DNA of 64,000 bases from Woeseia sp. (GCA_021773015.1 JAJFKW010000004.1:434001-498000), one strand, 5' to 3'; counted from the first letter of the stretch, positions 1 through 9,106 are shown. Translations and numbers: made by a program. The notes: generated by a model not told the origin, from the letters alone.

Positions 1-1
1 G

Positions 2-631
2 TCATGTGCAATTGGACCCGTCAGCGGCAAATTCCGACAACACATTAATACCTGCCTTAGCAAGCAACTCAGACGTCTCGTAAATAGGCAAACCCATCAC
101 ACCGCTATAACTGCCGGATATCGAATTCACAAACATGCCGCCTAGACCTTGGATCGCATAAGCTCCCGCCTTGTCATGCGGCTCTCCAGTTTGCCAGTAG
201 CTGGCTACCTCGTCCCGACCGATGTCGCGAAATTGCACGCTAGTGATAGAAAGCGCGTGCCATATTGCCGCATTCTTTACGACAGACACCGCGGTCAAAA
301 CTTGATGGGAACGGCCCGAAAGCGCTGTCAGCATAGCGCGCGCGTGATCTGCATTTGTGGGCTTGCCCAGTATTTGACCCTCCATGCAGACCGTCGTGTC
401 AGACCCAATCGTCACACAATCCGGGCTAGCCGCCCGCGCCCCAGTTTGTGCCTTTTCTGCCGCCAATCTTTGTACCATGGTCTCTGCCGACTCCCCGGCC
501 CGCGGCGTTTCATCAATATCCACGCCAGCGGCTGTAAATGTCAGTCCAAGCCCTTTCAATAATGCGACGCGTCGTGGCGACGCAGACGCCAGATGAATCC
601 TGCCCGCGTATTTTTTTGATAAATCAGTCAC
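2..631 (-). CDS. maf: Maf family nucleoside triphosphate pyrophosphatase (YhdE type)
   Basis: House-cleaning pyrophosphatase that hydrolyses dTTP/UTP and modified relatives to monophosphates in the cytoplasm. The N-terminal SASPRR loop (residues 16-21), the GSDT motif with the likely catalytic Asp78, and the GEPxDKAGAYxIQG block seen in the YhdE branch are all present. The 209-residue length fits the family. I chose the GTG at 629-631, which overlaps the rlmH stop and gives the usual N-terminus; an upstream in-frame start at 706 would add 25 residues read inside rlmH. It is the last gene of the holA-nadD-rsfS-rlmH-maf run and is probably translationally coupled to rlmH. The stop lies two bases inside the window, so the gene is complete. 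Confidence 0.93.
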   Translation of the reverse strand: MTDLSKKYAGRIHLASASPRRVALLKGLGLTFTAAGVDIDETPRAGESAETMVQRLAAEKAQTGARAASPDCVTIGSDTTVCMEGQILGKPTNADHARAMLTALSGRSHQVLTAVSVVKNAAIWHALSITSVQFRDIGRDEVASYWQTGEPHDKAGAYAIQGLGGMFVNSISGSYSGVMGLPIYETSELLAKAGINVLSEFAADGSNCT

Positions 632-1094
632 GATGATAAGGATGGCTTTGGCCAATGCTCCAGGCCCGATATAGCTGTTCAGCAAAAAACACCCTCGCCA
701 ATCCATGTGGCAACGTCATCGCTGACAACGACAAACAGAAATCGGCCCTGGCAAAGCATTCTTCACTAACACCGTCAGCGCCGCCCATAACGAAACAAAG
801 ATCTCGACCAAGCGCCAGCCAACCGTCAAGTTTGGCCGCAAATTGCCGACTAGATGCCGCGGTACCGCGCTCGTCGAGTAATACAAAGCACTCCGATGTG
901 CTGACACTTGCAAGGATTTTGCCGGCCTCCGCCGCAACCGCTGTCGCCACGCCGTCTCGTTTGTTTCTTCGTGCAGCCGACAGGCAGTCGAGTCTAAACT
1001 TCCAATGTCTCGGTAGACGACCAATGTAATCGTCGAACGCACTATCGACCCAACTTGGCTGCCGCTCACCGATCGCCAACATCCGAATATGCAT
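624..1094 (-). CDS. rlmH: 23S rRNA (pseudouridine1915-N3)-methyltransferase RlmH
   Basis: SPOUT-class methyltransferase that methylates pseudouridine 1915 in helix 69 of 23S rRNA using S-adenosylmethionine. The 156-residue protein shows the SAM-binding FVMGGADGVSEE segment and the invariant C-terminal HPYHRD, which contributes the catalytic/SAM pocket. Length matches E. coli RlmH (155). It lies 54 bp after rsfS, the classic partner gene, and its stop codon overlaps the maf GTG start, so the two are likely co-translated. Confidence 0.96.
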   Translation of the reverse strand: MHIRMLAIGERQPSWVDSAFDDYIGRLPRHWKFRLDCLSAARRNKRDGVATAVAAEAGKILASVSTSECFVLLDERGTAASSRQFAAKLDGWLALGRDLCFVMGGADGVSEECFARADFCLSLSAMTLPHGLARVFFAEQLYRAWSIGQSHPYHRD

Positions 1095-1148
1095 GCTAAC
1101 AGCCCGTCAATTTTCGACGGAGACGTACCAGAGTCGTTACCAATGGCG

Positions 1149-1505
1149 TCACTGGTGATCTGTCGCGGCGATCTCGGTGACGGGCGACAACGACCAAAGC
1201 TTCTCCAAATTGTAGAATTCTCGAACTCTGGGCAACATGACATGCACCAGCACGTCTTGCAGATCCAAAAGAACCCACTCACTGCCGTCGGTGCCTTCAA
1301 TTCCACTCGGTTTGTGGCCTGACTCCCGTGACTTATCGGCAACCGTATCGGCGAGCGCCTTAACATGGCGATTCGAGGTACCGCTGGCCACGATCATGTA
1401 GTCGGTCACGGATGTCAGTTTTCTGACGTCGAGGATCACTATATCGAGCGCTTTTACGTCTTCCAAGACATCAATCACAAGCTTACTAAGACTGTCACTA
1501 TTCAT
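1149..1505 (-). CDS. rsfS: Ribosome silencing factor RsfS
   Basis: Binds ribosomal protein L14 (rplN lies at 63.3 kb in this same window) and blocks subunit joining when nutrients run out. The 118-residue protein has the family core: a DVRKLTSVTDYMIVASGTS strand region followed by SNRHVKALADTV, and the GxxPxGIEG and SEWVLLDLQDVLVHV segments. It follows nadD by 59 bp and precedes rlmH, exactly as in most gammaproteobacteria, so it is probably expressed from the holA/nadD transcript. The ATG at 1505 is the only reasonable start. Confidence 0.95.
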   Translation of the reverse strand: MNSDSLSKLVIDVLEDVKALDIVILDVRKLTSVTDYMIVASGTSNRHVKALADTVADKSRESGHKPSGIEGTDGSEWVLLDLQDVLVHVMLPRVREFYNLEKLWSLSPVTEIAATDHQ

Positions 1506-1564
1506 TCATATACCTGATTTGTATAAATCCAATTCGCATCGTACCCATTTCGCCGGACTGCCGA

Positions 1565-2221
1565 TTATTTGCGCGGCTTGTCAGTGCCAGCATAGCAACC
1601 GCTCTGATTGATAACCTCACGAACCGCGTTGGGCGTCAAAAACCTTGGGTCTCTGCCACCGGCAACAAGATCACGGATGTCGGTGGAAGATATTTCAAGT
1701 TGCGTTACATCGTGTATGACTATCTTGCCCGCCAGCGATTCATGAAGATCGTTAATTCGATGGGTGCCACGCTCAGTCAACAATTCGCCTAGCGGCCCCA
1801 TATCTGGTGCTCGCCACCCGGGTCGATGCGCCACAACGACATGCGCGAGCTCAAGAATCTCACGCCATTGCCGCCAACGGGTTAAACCGAGAAACGCATC
1901 CATACCGACAATCAAACCAAGCGGGCGTTCCGGGTAATCTGCCCGCAATGTGCTCAGGGTGTCCACGGAGTAGGATGGGCCCTGGCGTTTGAGCTCACGG
2001 TCATCCACCACAAATCCTGCTTGCCCTGCTGTCGCAACTTGCACCATTTGCAGTCGTAATTCGGCGTCGGCGAAGGTCTGGCCACGATGCGGTGGGTCGC
2101 CGCACGGCATGAATCGAACTTCGTCGAATCGAAGCGCCTGAAGCAATTCAAATGCGGTTCGAAGATGGCCGTAGTGAATGGGGTCGAATGTGCCACCAAA
2201 CACACCTATTGAATTCATCAA
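1565..2221 (-). CDS. nadD: Nicotinate-nucleotide adenylyltransferase
   Basis: Transfers AMP from ATP to nicotinate mononucleotide to make deamido-NAD in the NAD pathway. The nucleotidyltransferase signature GGTFDPIHYGHL (residues 9-20, with the HxGH motif) and the C-terminal ISSTDIRDLV motif are intact. At 218 residues it is normal for NadD. Two ATGs (2219-2221 and 2216-2218) are possible and differ by one residue. It lies 32 bp after holA, the standard order. Confidence 0.95.
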   Translation of the reverse strand: MMNSIGVFGGTFDPIHYGHLRTAFELLQALRFDEVRFMPCGDPPHRGQTFADAELRLQMVQVATAGQAGFVVDDRELKRQGPSYSVDTLSTLRADYPERPLGLIVGMDAFLGLTRWRQWREILELAHVVVAHRPGWRAPDMGPLGELLTERGTHRINDLHESLAGKIVIHDVTQLEISSTDIRDLVAGGRDPRFLTPNAVREVINQSGCYAGTDKPRK

Positions 2222-2253
2222 ATGCCTCTCTTACTCATGATCGTGAATATCGA

Positions 2254-3273
2254 CTACGCAGCACGCGCTGGCCCCAAAGCAAGCGCCAGCACGATTTCCA
2301 CCAGCAATTGCCAAGGGTCGCCCGCACTCTGCCCTTTCGCAGTCGCGTCGGCCTGCCGAGTCAATTGCAACAAACTAAACAATTTCGCGGCACTATGACG
2401 GCCAATACAGGCACGGACGGTGCTTTGCCGATTGCTCCAGACCCGCGCCTGCTGCATTGCGCTACCGAGGTCCATTCCGTTTTGCACACTGTCAGCCAGC
2501 GCCGCCAACGTTCGCAACTCGCGCGTCAATGCCCAAACAACTATAACTGGCTCGGTCCCTTCCATACGAACACCGCTCAAAATGCGCGCCGCACGTTTTG
2601 CGTCGCCGGCAATCGCCGCGTCCACAAGTTTAAATACATCGAAGCGGCTGCTGTCGGCAACGGCCATATCGACATCGCTGGCGGTTACTGCGCCTTCGCC
2701 CAGAAGCAGACGTAACTTTTCAATTTCCTGTTGTGCGGCCAGAAGATTCCCCTCCACCCGATCTGCAATCATTTGCACGGCATCCCTGTCCGCTCGCAGA
2801 CCCACATTGCGCATACGCGCGACGATCCAGCCTGGAAGCTCGCGTGGCCCAATCGGCCAAACCTGCACATGCGTGCCCGAAGACTCTAGCGCTTTCGCCC
2901 ATTTTGATGCAGCAGTATTTCTGTCAAGCTTCGGTGTCGTGACCAGTAACACTAAGTCGTCGCCCAAGCGATCAAGCATTTCAACAATCGCCGCGCCGCC
3001 CTGACGGCCCGGCTTACCCGTCGGAAGTTGCAGTTCGAGCAATCGTCTCTCGGCAAACAAAGAAAGATTGCCCGCACTAGCCGAGAACTCTGCCCAATCG
3101 AACTTCGGCACGGCCACAAATAGTTCGCGCGATGCGAAACCGTCAGAGCGCGCGCGTGCGCGGACGGCGTCGACAGCTTCCTGCACGAGCAAAGGCTCGT
3201 CGCCAGAAATCAGGTAGCAAGATGACAGGGTTTTTCCGAGGGAATTCGGTAACTGATTCGCTGAAATTTTCAC
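2254..3273 (-). CDS. holA: DNA polymerase III delta subunit
   Basis: Subunit of the clamp loader that opens the beta sliding clamp. The 339-residue protein begins with the typical MKISANQLPNSL and YLISGDEPLLVQEAVDAVR region, has the AAA+-like fold without a working nucleotide site as usual in delta, and an alpha-helical C-terminal collar domain. Length equals that of E. coli HolA (343). In E. coli it directly follows lptE; here 6.4 kb of other genes come between (see findings). Confidence 0.94.
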   Translation of the reverse strand: MKISANQLPNSLGKTLSSCYLISGDEPLLVQEAVDAVRARARSDGFASRELFVAVPKFDWAEFSASAGNLSLFAERRLLELQLPTGKPGRQGGAAIVEMLDRLGDDLVLLVTTPKLDRNTAASKWAKALESSGTHVQVWPIGPRELPGWIVARMRNVGLRADRDAVQMIADRVEGNLLAAQQEIEKLRLLLGEGAVTASDVDMAVADSSRFDVFKLVDAAIAGDAKRAARILSGVRMEGTEPVIVVWALTRELRTLAALADSVQNGMDLGSAMQQARVWSNRQSTVRACIGRHSAAKLFSLLQLTRQADATAKGQSAGDPWQLLVEIVLALALGPARAA

Positions 3274-3351
3274 ACAGAGTCGGGCATATCAAGAATTATC
3301 GGATGATACATGGGCTATGCGAAGGTGCACGCGTTCACACTCCAAATCGCC

Positions 3352-3618
3352 CTAGGGGCTGGCTGATTTTAACTGCGCCAACGTCACTGCTTCGCCAGCC
3401 ATTAGCACCGGAATACCGTCATTCACAGGGTACAAGGTCTTGCCATCATCTGTCACCAGCGCCTCATGGAGCTCGCTGGATAGCGCATGGCCGTCATGAT
3501 TCTGCAATTCGCCGGCGGAAATTGCTTTATTAACCTGACCGAGGGTCTCACGATCGGCGACGGATAAGCCCTTGTGACTGACTGGGCAGCACAATATCGA
3601 TAGCAGTCGTTTATCCAT
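3352..3618 (-). CDS. Trm112-like / UPF0434 (YcaR-like) small protein
   Basis: An 88-residue protein of the Trm112/UPF0434 family, small beta-rich proteins that in eukaryotes and archaea activate methyltransferases; the bacterial role is unclear. It begins MDKRLLSILCCPVSHKGL and ends its core with YPVNDGIPVLM, both typical. The usual CPxC zinc knuckle reads CPVS, so the second cysteine is replaced by serine, which also occurs in a branch of the family. It also carries an insert of about 30 residues between the two motifs compared with 60-residue YcaR. It lies 78 bp upstream of holA and is divergent from the MerC-like gene. Confidence 0.8.
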   Translation of the reverse strand: MDKRLLSILCCPVSHKGLSVADRETLGQVNKAISAGELQNHDGHALSSELHEALVTDDGKTLYPVNDGIPVLMAGEAVTLAQLKSASP

Positions 3619-3667
3619 TATCTAATGCGATCCCTTTTATTTTCAGGAGCTTGCACTCAAAACTGTT

Positions 3668-3684
3668 ATGTTATACCATTTTAT
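3668..3684. promoter_or_regulatory. Possible Zur-box-like element upstream of the MerC-like gene
   Basis: The sequence contains ATGTTATA, which equals the left half of the gammaproteobacterial Zur box (ATGTTATAnTATAACAT), but the right half matches at only about four of eight positions. It lies 45 bp upstream of the MerC-like start in the 110-bp divergent region. Seen: one perfect half-site. Inferred: zinc-responsive control. Confidence 0.3.
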
Positions 3685-3728
3685 TTCAGGCGAACACCAC
3701 CCGCCGTACAGCATAGCTACATAGCACC

Positions 3729-4151
3729 ATGTATAGAAGCAATGATAATAAAACCGACCTATATGATAGAGCAGCGATAGCGCTCTCAGGCCTGTGTCTG
3801 CTGCACTGCCTGGCATTGCCGGTTGCCCTTTTGTTGTTGCCGGTGTTCGACCAGATTGTCGACGAACATTTTCATTTACAGATGCTGGTTATCGTCATAC
3901 CCATTAGCAGCATCGCACTGTTCTTCGGTTTCCGGCGCCACCGCCGGACATCCATTCTTTTGGCCGGTGCGGCCGGAATTGCGATCCTTATTTTTGGTGC
4001 AACCTGGGCACATGCGGAGATTGGTACTGTGGCGGATCGTCTGGCGACGTTGACCGGTTCTTTGGTTCTTGCGGCAACCCACTTCCGCAATAGCCGTATT
4101 GCGCGTAGACATCGTATCGCTGTTGGTGCAGAGGCCAAAGCCACGATCTAG
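3729..4151 (+). CDS. MerC domain membrane protein
   Basis: A 140-residue inner-membrane protein of the MerC family. After a short charged N-terminus it has the family hallmark SGLCLLHCLALPVALLLLP (about residues 20-38), with a Cys-x3-Cys pair (CLLHC) in the first membrane helix, then about three further hydrophobic segments (roughly 50-65, 77-95, 100-116). Classical MerC imports mercuric ions, but no other mer gene (merR, merT, merP, merA) is near. Stand-alone MerC-like proteins are often found in zinc-related settings, which fits the possible Zur half-site upstream. Function in metal handling is inferred only. It is one of two plus-strand genes inside the lptE-holA block. Confidence 0.8.
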   Translation: MYRSNDNKTDLYDRAAIALSGLCLLHCLALPVALLLLPVFDQIVDEHFHLQMLVIVIPISSIALFFGFRRHRRTSILLAGAAGIAILIFGATWAHAEIGTVADRLATLTGSLVLAATHFRNSRIARRHRIAVGAEAKATI

Positions 4152-4472
4152 GCAGCCCACGCTTTGTCCGGCCTAGTCAAAGCTCAAGTCCGGCGAAAGA
4201 CTAACGTAGTTGTCCTTGAAAAAGTCCTTATTGTTCGCAGGCGTCGTTGCGCTGCGCCTTCCGATGCTCAATTACCCGACTGTAAACTCAGCGTCGGCTT
4301 CTCACTCGTCTCGCTTGTAGGCAAAAATGCCGTTTTTCAAAAATGACGTAGGAAAAACGCCGTCAACTATTGTCAGTTTTTCCTGCTATTCGATTCTTGA
4401 GCTGGAAAATATTTTGTCCCAAACCCAAGCTTTTCATTATTTTTCAATTTCTCTGATGTTATTTAGGGCCGA
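4152..4472. other. Non-coding gap between convergent genes
   Basis: This 321-bp stretch separates the 3' ends of the MerC-like gene and the last gene of the cysS operon. The right half is AT-rich. There is an imperfect inverted repeat near 4328-4363 built from CGTTTTTC and GAAAAACG arms, which might form a weak hairpin, but it lacks the GC stem and U-tract of a good terminator. No convincing gene, tRNA or promoter was seen. Confidence 0.5.
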
Positions 4473-5522
4473 CTAACGTAGCAATTCCGCAAGGTCCACA
4501 CGACTATGTCGGGACACTAATTCCTCAACCAACGGACGATCGCTGCTAGCGGGTCGAAATTGCGGATTCTCATAAAGGCAGCGCGATAAGAGCTTCATCG
4601 CTTTGAGATCCTTTTCTTCAAGCAGCAGTTGGTGCAGAAAATCTTGCGCAAAAAACAGCGCGGCATCGTTGCTATTCCCCGCTTTATCCCACTTCAGCAT
4701 CTCGTTAAAAAACCAATCCTGAATTTCATCGCTACGGCCGTGGTCGTCGATGAACTGGCGGATGTGCTGCAACGCGCCTTCGCGGTTACCACGTGTTGCG
4801 AATCCATACGCGTGAGTCGCCGCGTTTTCACGTTCTTTGATTTCAACGATATTTGACTCGTCCTCAGTTGGGGCCGCTGGCAACGGAATACTGACATCGT
4901 CCTTCAAGCGGCTCGCAAATGTGATCGCGCCTACAACGCTGTAGGCGACATATAATTGGTAAAGCCCAAATAGTCGCAACGGTCCGTCCGATACACCGGC
5001 GCCGGCAAGTTCGATGTATGCCCATTGCAGCAATCCAATTAGCAGAATCATCACTATGTAATTGGCAAGCGTTTTTCGGATGAAATGGTACAGCGCAATC
5101 GGATTAATACTCTGCAGCGTCGATCGCGTGATGGCGAGTACACCGACACAAGCAGGGAATACAAGAGAGAATACCAAAGCCGTCGCTTGCGCCGTACCGG
5201 GTCCAAACTTCTGCTGCACCAGAATGGTAGACCAGGTGCCTATTGCAACCAGCACCAATGGAAACATCGTCCAGAAATTGCCGACGAACCCCATATGCTC
5301 AGCGTCGAAAACCGGCGCGTCATGGCCAGCAGCTCGTTCTTGCGTAATGGCCATCAAGTATCTTGTCAATGGTGTTATTGAGACAATGAGAATGCCGAGT
5401 CCAAATAACCCGAAAGCTAGCGCAAGCGTCAATAGTAGCCAGGTGATAATCATCGACAGCGCGACGCCCACATTTATCAACGGGAAAGCAAGTTCCCGTA
5501 ACCAATCAGCTGGCTTAATCAT
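4473..5522 (-). CDS. Uncharacterised multi-pass membrane protein
   Basis: A 349-residue protein of unknown function. It starts [11 protein letters not shown]; this ATG overlaps the yidD stop by 8 bp, which supports translational coupling. A longer reading back to 5645 would run through yidD and is unlikely. Residues 15-60 hold two long hydrophobic segments, followed by a loop and four more membrane helices up to about residue 230, with the last near [20 protein letters not shown]. The C-terminal third (about 245-349) is soluble and helical, with repeat-like content ([18 protein letters not shown]) suggestive of TPR-like helices. It is the last gene of the cysS-sufE-yidD operon. I do not recognise the family. 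Confidence 0.75.
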   Translation of the reverse strand: MIKPADWLRELAFPLINVGVALSMIITWLLLTLALAFGLFGLGILIVSITPLTRYLMAITQERAAGHDAPVFDAEHMGFVGNFWTMFPLVLVAIGTWSTILVQQKFGPGTAQATALVFSLVFPACVGVLAITRSTLQSINPIALYHFIRKTLANYIVMILLIGLLQWAYIELAGAGVSDGPLRLFGLYQLYVAYSVVGAITFASRLKDDVSIPLPAAPTEDESNIVEIKERENAATHAYGFATRGNREGALQHIRQFIDDHGRSDEIQDWFFNEMLKWDKAGNSNDAALFFAQDFLHQLLLEEKDLKAMKLLSRCLYENPQFRPASSDRPLVEELVSRHSRVDLAELLR

Positions 5523-5778
5523 CCTGTTTTGGCGCCGGGACTGGGTCGTAGCCGCTGCCTCCCCAAGGGTGACAACGGCCAATGCGCCTTGCTGCGTACC
5601 AGCTGCCGCGCAGTAACCCATAATTCTGCAATGCCTCCCTGGCATACGCCGAACAACTCGGTTCGAAGCGGCAATTCAATCCAAGAAAGGGCGAGATCGC
5701 TGTCTGGTAGATCCATATCAGACCCAAAAGTGGCGTCGCCAGCCATTGACTTAGCGTCCGGTGCGCGCCTTCTGTCAC
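5515..5778 (-). CDS. yidD: Membrane protein insertion efficiency factor YidD
   Basis: Small membrane-associated protein that assists YidC-dependent insertion of inner-membrane proteins. The 87-residue sequence has the family core: an amphipathic N-terminal helix ([14 protein letters not shown]), then [16 protein letters not shown] and [15 protein letters not shown] with the three conserved cysteines. It uses a GTG start overlapping the sufE stop in a GTGA. In most bacteria yidD sits between rnpA and yidC; here it has moved behind sufE. Confidence 0.92.
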   Translation of the reverse strand: MTEGAHRTLSQWLATPLLGLIWIYQTAISPFLGLNCRFEPSCSAYAREALQNYGLLRGSWYAARRIGRCHPWGGSGYDPVPAPKQDD

Positions 5779-6197
5779 GCCGCCTCCACAGCTGCTCTTG
5801 CATGTTCGGAAATTGCCTTCAACATGGCGGATAACCCATTGGATCGAGTCGCGCTCAAATGTTGCTCGAGCTGCAACGCTGAAACAAAATTTGGCGTTGT
5901 CGATAAAATTTCTGCCGGCTTACGATTAGAATAGACTCTCATTAGTAGCGCGATGAGTCCGGAAACAATTGCAGCATCACTAATTGCCTGAAATCGAATT
6001 CGATCACCGCAATGCTCAGCCGTAAACCAAACCTGCGACTGGCAGCCACGAATCTTATTCGCATCAACCCGATCGCTCTCATCAAATTTCGGCAGCTGGC
6101 GTCCAAGATCAATGATGTATTGATAGCGGTCCATCCAATTATCAAAAAACTGGAATTCTTCTACCAATTCTTGTTGGGCTTGTTCGATTTCGTTCAC
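5775..6197 (-). CDS. sufE: Cysteine desulfuration protein SufE
   Basis: Sulfur acceptor that takes persulfide from a SufS-type cysteine desulfurase for Fe-S cluster assembly. The active cysteine lies in the conserved RGCQSQVW motif (Cys52). The 140-residue length is standard (E. coli 138). The usual partner SufS and the rest of a suf operon are not in this window. It follows cysS by 12 bp and overlaps yidD by 4 bp, so cysS, sufE, yidD and the membrane protein behind them form one operon; the only common theme visible is cysteine use. Confidence 0.93.
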   Translation of the reverse strand: MNEIEQAQQELVEEFQFFDNWMDRYQYIIDLGRQLPKFDESDRVDANKIRGCQSQVWFTAEHCGDRIRFQAISDAAIVSGLIALLMRVYSNRKPAEILSTTPNFVSALQLEQHLSATRSNGLSAMLKAISEHARAAVEAA

Positions 6198-6209
6198 TTT
6201 ATTCCGTCA

Positions 6210-7589
6210 CTAATTAGCGCGTCGCCAGGTTGTCCCGCTGGGACCGTCTTCGATTATGATTCCGGCAGATTGCAGTTCATCGCGCTTGGCATCCGCTATA
6301 GCAAAATCTTTCGCCGCTCGCGCTGCATTGCGTTCGTCAATCAATCGCCGAATATTGTCTGCTGACAAATCGCTGCCAGTATTGCCGCTAAACCAAACCT
6401 CCGCATCTCCTTGTGCAATGCCCATCAAAGCTGCGGAGGCGAGCAAGGTTGCAGCATGTGCCATTCGTTGGCCAGTCTCGTCCGTTTTGTTCAGTTGACG
6501 CACCAGGTTGAACAGCTCCGATAGCGCTTTGGGTGTATTGAGATCATCCTCCAGTGCCGCTAGCACCGCGCTCGCGGGTTCAGCAGATTCACGTACATCC
6601 GCAACAAGCTGAATATTGCGCAGCGCGCCATATATACGGTCCAACATCTTGCGCGAAGACTCAAGGAGATCATCAGACCAGTCCAACGGTTGCCGATAAT
6701 GCGCGCTAAGGAGCGCAAGACGAATGACTTCCCCGGGAATCGTCTTAACCAAATCGTGCACCAGCAATACATTGCCCAACGACTTTGACATTTTCGTGCT
6801 ATCCATGCTGAGAAAGCCATTGTGGAGCCAGTGGCGCGCGAATACTTCGCCACCGTGGGCACATGTACTCTGTGCCAATTCGTTTTCATGGTGAGGAAAC
6901 ACCAGGTCCTGACCACCAGCGTGAATATCGATCGTCCGGCCAAGATGTTTTTCAGACATCGCGGAGCATTCAATATGCCAGCCTGGCCGGCCCCTGCCCC
7001 ACGGCGACGTCCATCCAGGAAGTTCCGGCGTAGACGGCTTCCACAATACAAAATCTTGTGGTGCACGCTTGTAGGGTGCGACCTCCACGCGCGCACCAGC
7101 AATTAATTCACGCACATCGCGTTTGGATAATTGGCCATAGCGGTCGAATGCTGCGACATCGAAGAGCACGTGGCCGTCGGCGGCGTAGGCAAAACCATCG
7201 GCGACTAGCTTTTCGATCATCTCGATCATTTCGGCGATGTGTTCGGTTGCCCGCGGCTGAATATCTGGCGGCAACACACCGAGCGCACCCATGTCGTCGT
7301 TGTACGCTTTGATGAAACGAGCCGTGATTTCATCAATGGGCTTACCGGTTTCGACAGACGCCGCGTTTATCTTATCGTCGACGTCGGTAATATTGCGCGC
7401 AAAGATCACCTCATAACGCCGTCGCAGCAAACCTGCCAATACATCGAAAACAACGGCAGGCCGCGCATTGCCGATGTGGGCATAGTTGTAGACGGTCGGG
7501 CCACATAGATACATTGTGACCCGGCCGGCCTGTAATGGCTCAAAAACCACCTTACGGCGCTGCAGAGTATCGTGAAGATAAATCGTCAT
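6210..7589 (-). CDS. cysS: Cysteinyl-tRNA synthetase
   Basis: Class I aminoacyl-tRNA synthetase charging tRNA-Cys. The [16 protein letters not shown] region (Cys29 is a zinc ligand and HIGN at 38-41 is the HIGH signature) and KMSKSLGN (about 267-274) are intact, as are the other zinc-site segments HIECSAMS and HHENE. Length 459 equals E. coli CysS (461). It is the first gene of its operon, followed by sufE after 12 bp, and is divergent from hisI with a 148-bp shared upstream region. Confidence 0.97.
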   Translation of the reverse strand: MTIYLHDTLQRRKVVFEPLQAGRVTMYLCGPTVYNYAHIGNARPAVVFDVLAGLLRRRYEVIFARNITDVDDKINAASVETGKPIDEITARFIKAYNDDMGALGVLPPDIQPRATEHIAEMIEMIEKLVADGFAYAADGHVLFDVAAFDRYGQLSKRDVRELIAGARVEVAPYKRAPQDFVLWKPSTPELPGWTSPWGRGRPGWHIECSAMSEKHLGRTIDIHAGGQDLVFPHHENELAQSTCAHGGEVFARHWLHNGFLSMDSTKMSKSLGNVLLVHDLVKTIPGEVIRLALLSAHYRQPLDWSDDLLESSRKMLDRIYGALRNIQLVADVRESAEPASAVLAALEDDLNTPKALSELFNLVRQLNKTDETGQRMAHAATLLASAALMGIAQGDAEVWFSGNTGSDLSADNIRRLIDERNAARAAKDFAIADAKRDELQSAGIIIEDGPSGTTWRRAN

Positions 7590-7688
7590 TGTTGGCGAGC
7601 GCCGCGGCGCGAAGCCTCCCTATCGAAAGTCAATTGTTTAGCAACACGTAATCATAACAATATGTCGCCGCGATCTGCGCAACTGACA

Positions 7689-7694
7689 TATAAT
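7689..7694 (+). promoter_or_regulatory. Possible -10 box upstream of hisI
   Basis: A perfect TATAAT lies 44 bp upstream of the hisI ATG. No good TTGACA-like -35 is found 16-18 bp before it, so this is only a candidate sigma-70 -10 element. Confidence 0.3.
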
Positions 7695-7737
7695 CGGCCG
7701 CCAAAGTGATCGGCAAAACCTCAATTTCGGGAACCCT

Positions 7738-8235
7738 ATGTCAAATCAGACGGTGCGATTTCAGGCACGAAAAAACATTGAGCAGGTGGAGGAAGGTATC
7801 GATCTTGCTCCGAAATTTGACGAAAGTGGACTCATCACCGTAGTCACAACAGATGCGTCGTCCGGAGAATTGCTGATGCAAGGCTATATGAATAAAGAGG
7901 CGCTGAGCAAAACCGTAACCAGTGGAGAAGCGCACTATTTCAGCCGCAGCCGCCAAGTTCTTTGGCATAAAGGGGCCACCAGCGGCCTAACTCAGAAAGT
8001 CTCGGAATTACTCATCGACGATGATCAGGACTGCGTCTGGCTAAAAGTTGAAGTCAGCGGTGGTGCCAGTTGTCACGTTGGATATCGTTCGTGTTTTTAC
8101 CGTCGCGTACCGGTGGCCAATGAATTCACGTCGAAGCAAGAGAATGCCGCCATCGCGCTCGAATTTACGGACACCGAAAAGGTGTTTGATCCGAAAATGG
8201 TATACGGCGACGCTCCAAACCCAACGGTATTGTAA
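7738..8235 (+). CDS. hisI: Phosphoribosyl-AMP cyclohydrolase (stand-alone HisI)
   Basis: Catalyses the third step of histidine synthesis, opening the adenine ring of phosphoribosyl-AMP. The core from about residue 26 to 125 carries the family motifs: [12 protein letters not shown], the THYFSRSR-like [19 protein letters not shown], and the zinc-binding region [10 protein letters not shown] ... [12 protein letters not shown] with three cysteines. At 165 residues it is longer than minimal HisI (about 110-130), with extra residues at both ends, and has no fused HisE domain. No other his gene is near. Stand-alone second copies of hisI (hisI2) exist in some bacteria, often linked to zinc stress; whether this is the only copy cannot be told from the window. 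Confidence 0.9.
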   Translation: MSNQTVRFQARKNIEQVEEGIDLAPKFDESGLITVVTTDASSGELLMQGYMNKEALSKTVTSGEAHYFSRSRQVLWHKGATSGLTQKVSELLIDDDQDCVWLKVEVSGGASCHVGYRSCFYRRVPVANEFTSKQENAAIALEFTDTEKVFDPKMVYGDAPNPTVL

Positions 8236-8277
8236 CGTCGTTTGGATACTAAGCGATTAGAGCGGTGCCGGTCTTTT

Positions 8278-8976
8278 TCAATATCGCCCAGCAGATTTCG
8301 GGCGACGTCCCTGGCGTTGTTTTGCGACCGCTGGTTGCGGTTCTTTGAATGCCAGTGCACGCGCCTGATAGGTGTATTCGATAGTGCCTGCAAGCCATAA
8401 GTAGTAGCCAACCAATTCAATCAACTCTTCGGTGGCCAGCGTCACGACTCTCTGATATTGGTCACCGAGCAGCGCTTCCCAAAGCGGCTCGTGACCAATC
8501 ATCCTCGCAAACGTGAATAACACTAAACAACCGGCAAACAGCAATGCAATGCCCGGTGATGGCCAGGTTCTAAGCCAAGCAATCTTAAAGCGTCGCCAAT
8601 GACGGTAAATGTAAGCGATCAATAATGCGGCTGCGATCGCCACAATAACTTGCCATACATTGTCGGCGATGTTGTTGTCCAGAAAATAGTCTAATTCTCG
8701 CACGGCAAATATGCCTGCCAGGCCACCAAACAGAATAGAGATCGGTCGCTGCGAATAGCAATTGACGGTCACCCACGTAAAAAGCGCGGCACACACCGCG
8801 AGAATCGCTACCTGAGTCCATTCAATGACTGAATATTCGCTGGTACCCAAGGTATCGCTTGCATTGACGAACACGTGGAGCTTGAGTGAGCCGGGCGCGG
8901 CAATTTCAATTTGAGTCAGCATCCAGGTTAGCAATGCAAATCCCAAAAAATATAAGGCGTAACGAATCAGTGCCAT
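8278..8976 (-). CDS. Uncharacterised multi-pass membrane protein
   Basis: A 232-residue protein with about six hydrophobic segments: residues 5-24, 54-72, 80-92, 105-122, 143-160 and 185-200. A notable stretch between helices is ATEELIELVGYYLWLAGTIEY, and the C-terminus is a basic tail (KQRQGRRPKSAGRY). I do not recognise the family. It is convergent with hisI and lies downstream of the HExxH protein and lptE, inside the block separating lptE from holA. Confidence 0.7.
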   Translation of the reverse strand: MALIRYALYFLGFALLTWMLTQIEIAAPGSLKLHVFVNASDTLGTSEYSVIEWTQVAILAVCAALFTWVTVNCYSQRPISILFGGLAGIFAVRELDYFLDNNIADNVWQVIVAIAAALLIAYIYRHWRRFKIAWLRTWPSPGIALLFAGCLVLFTFARMIGHEPLWEALLGDQYQRVVTLATEELIELVGYYLWLAGTIEYTYQARALAFKEPQPAVAKQRQGRRPKSAGRY

Positions 8977-9106
8977 GCCGTAAGGTCCGCATCGAACGGT
9001 CGATTACTATAATTCACGAGACACCGACACTGCCAGTAGCTGGAGCAAATTTGTAATGGAATTTGCTATTTGTTGGCGATATTTACGACTGATTTGGTCC
9101 GCTGAC

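Noticed and set aside
3729-4151. Mercury resistance operon
   Set aside because: Only a MerC-like gene is present; merR, merT, merP and merA are absent.
4328-4363. Terminator for the cysS operon or MerC gene
   Set aside because: The AT-rich arms pair imperfectly and no T-tract follows directly.
5523-5645. N-terminal extension of the 349-residue membrane protein
   Set aside because: It runs out of frame through yidD, which is a clear gene, and has no matching function.
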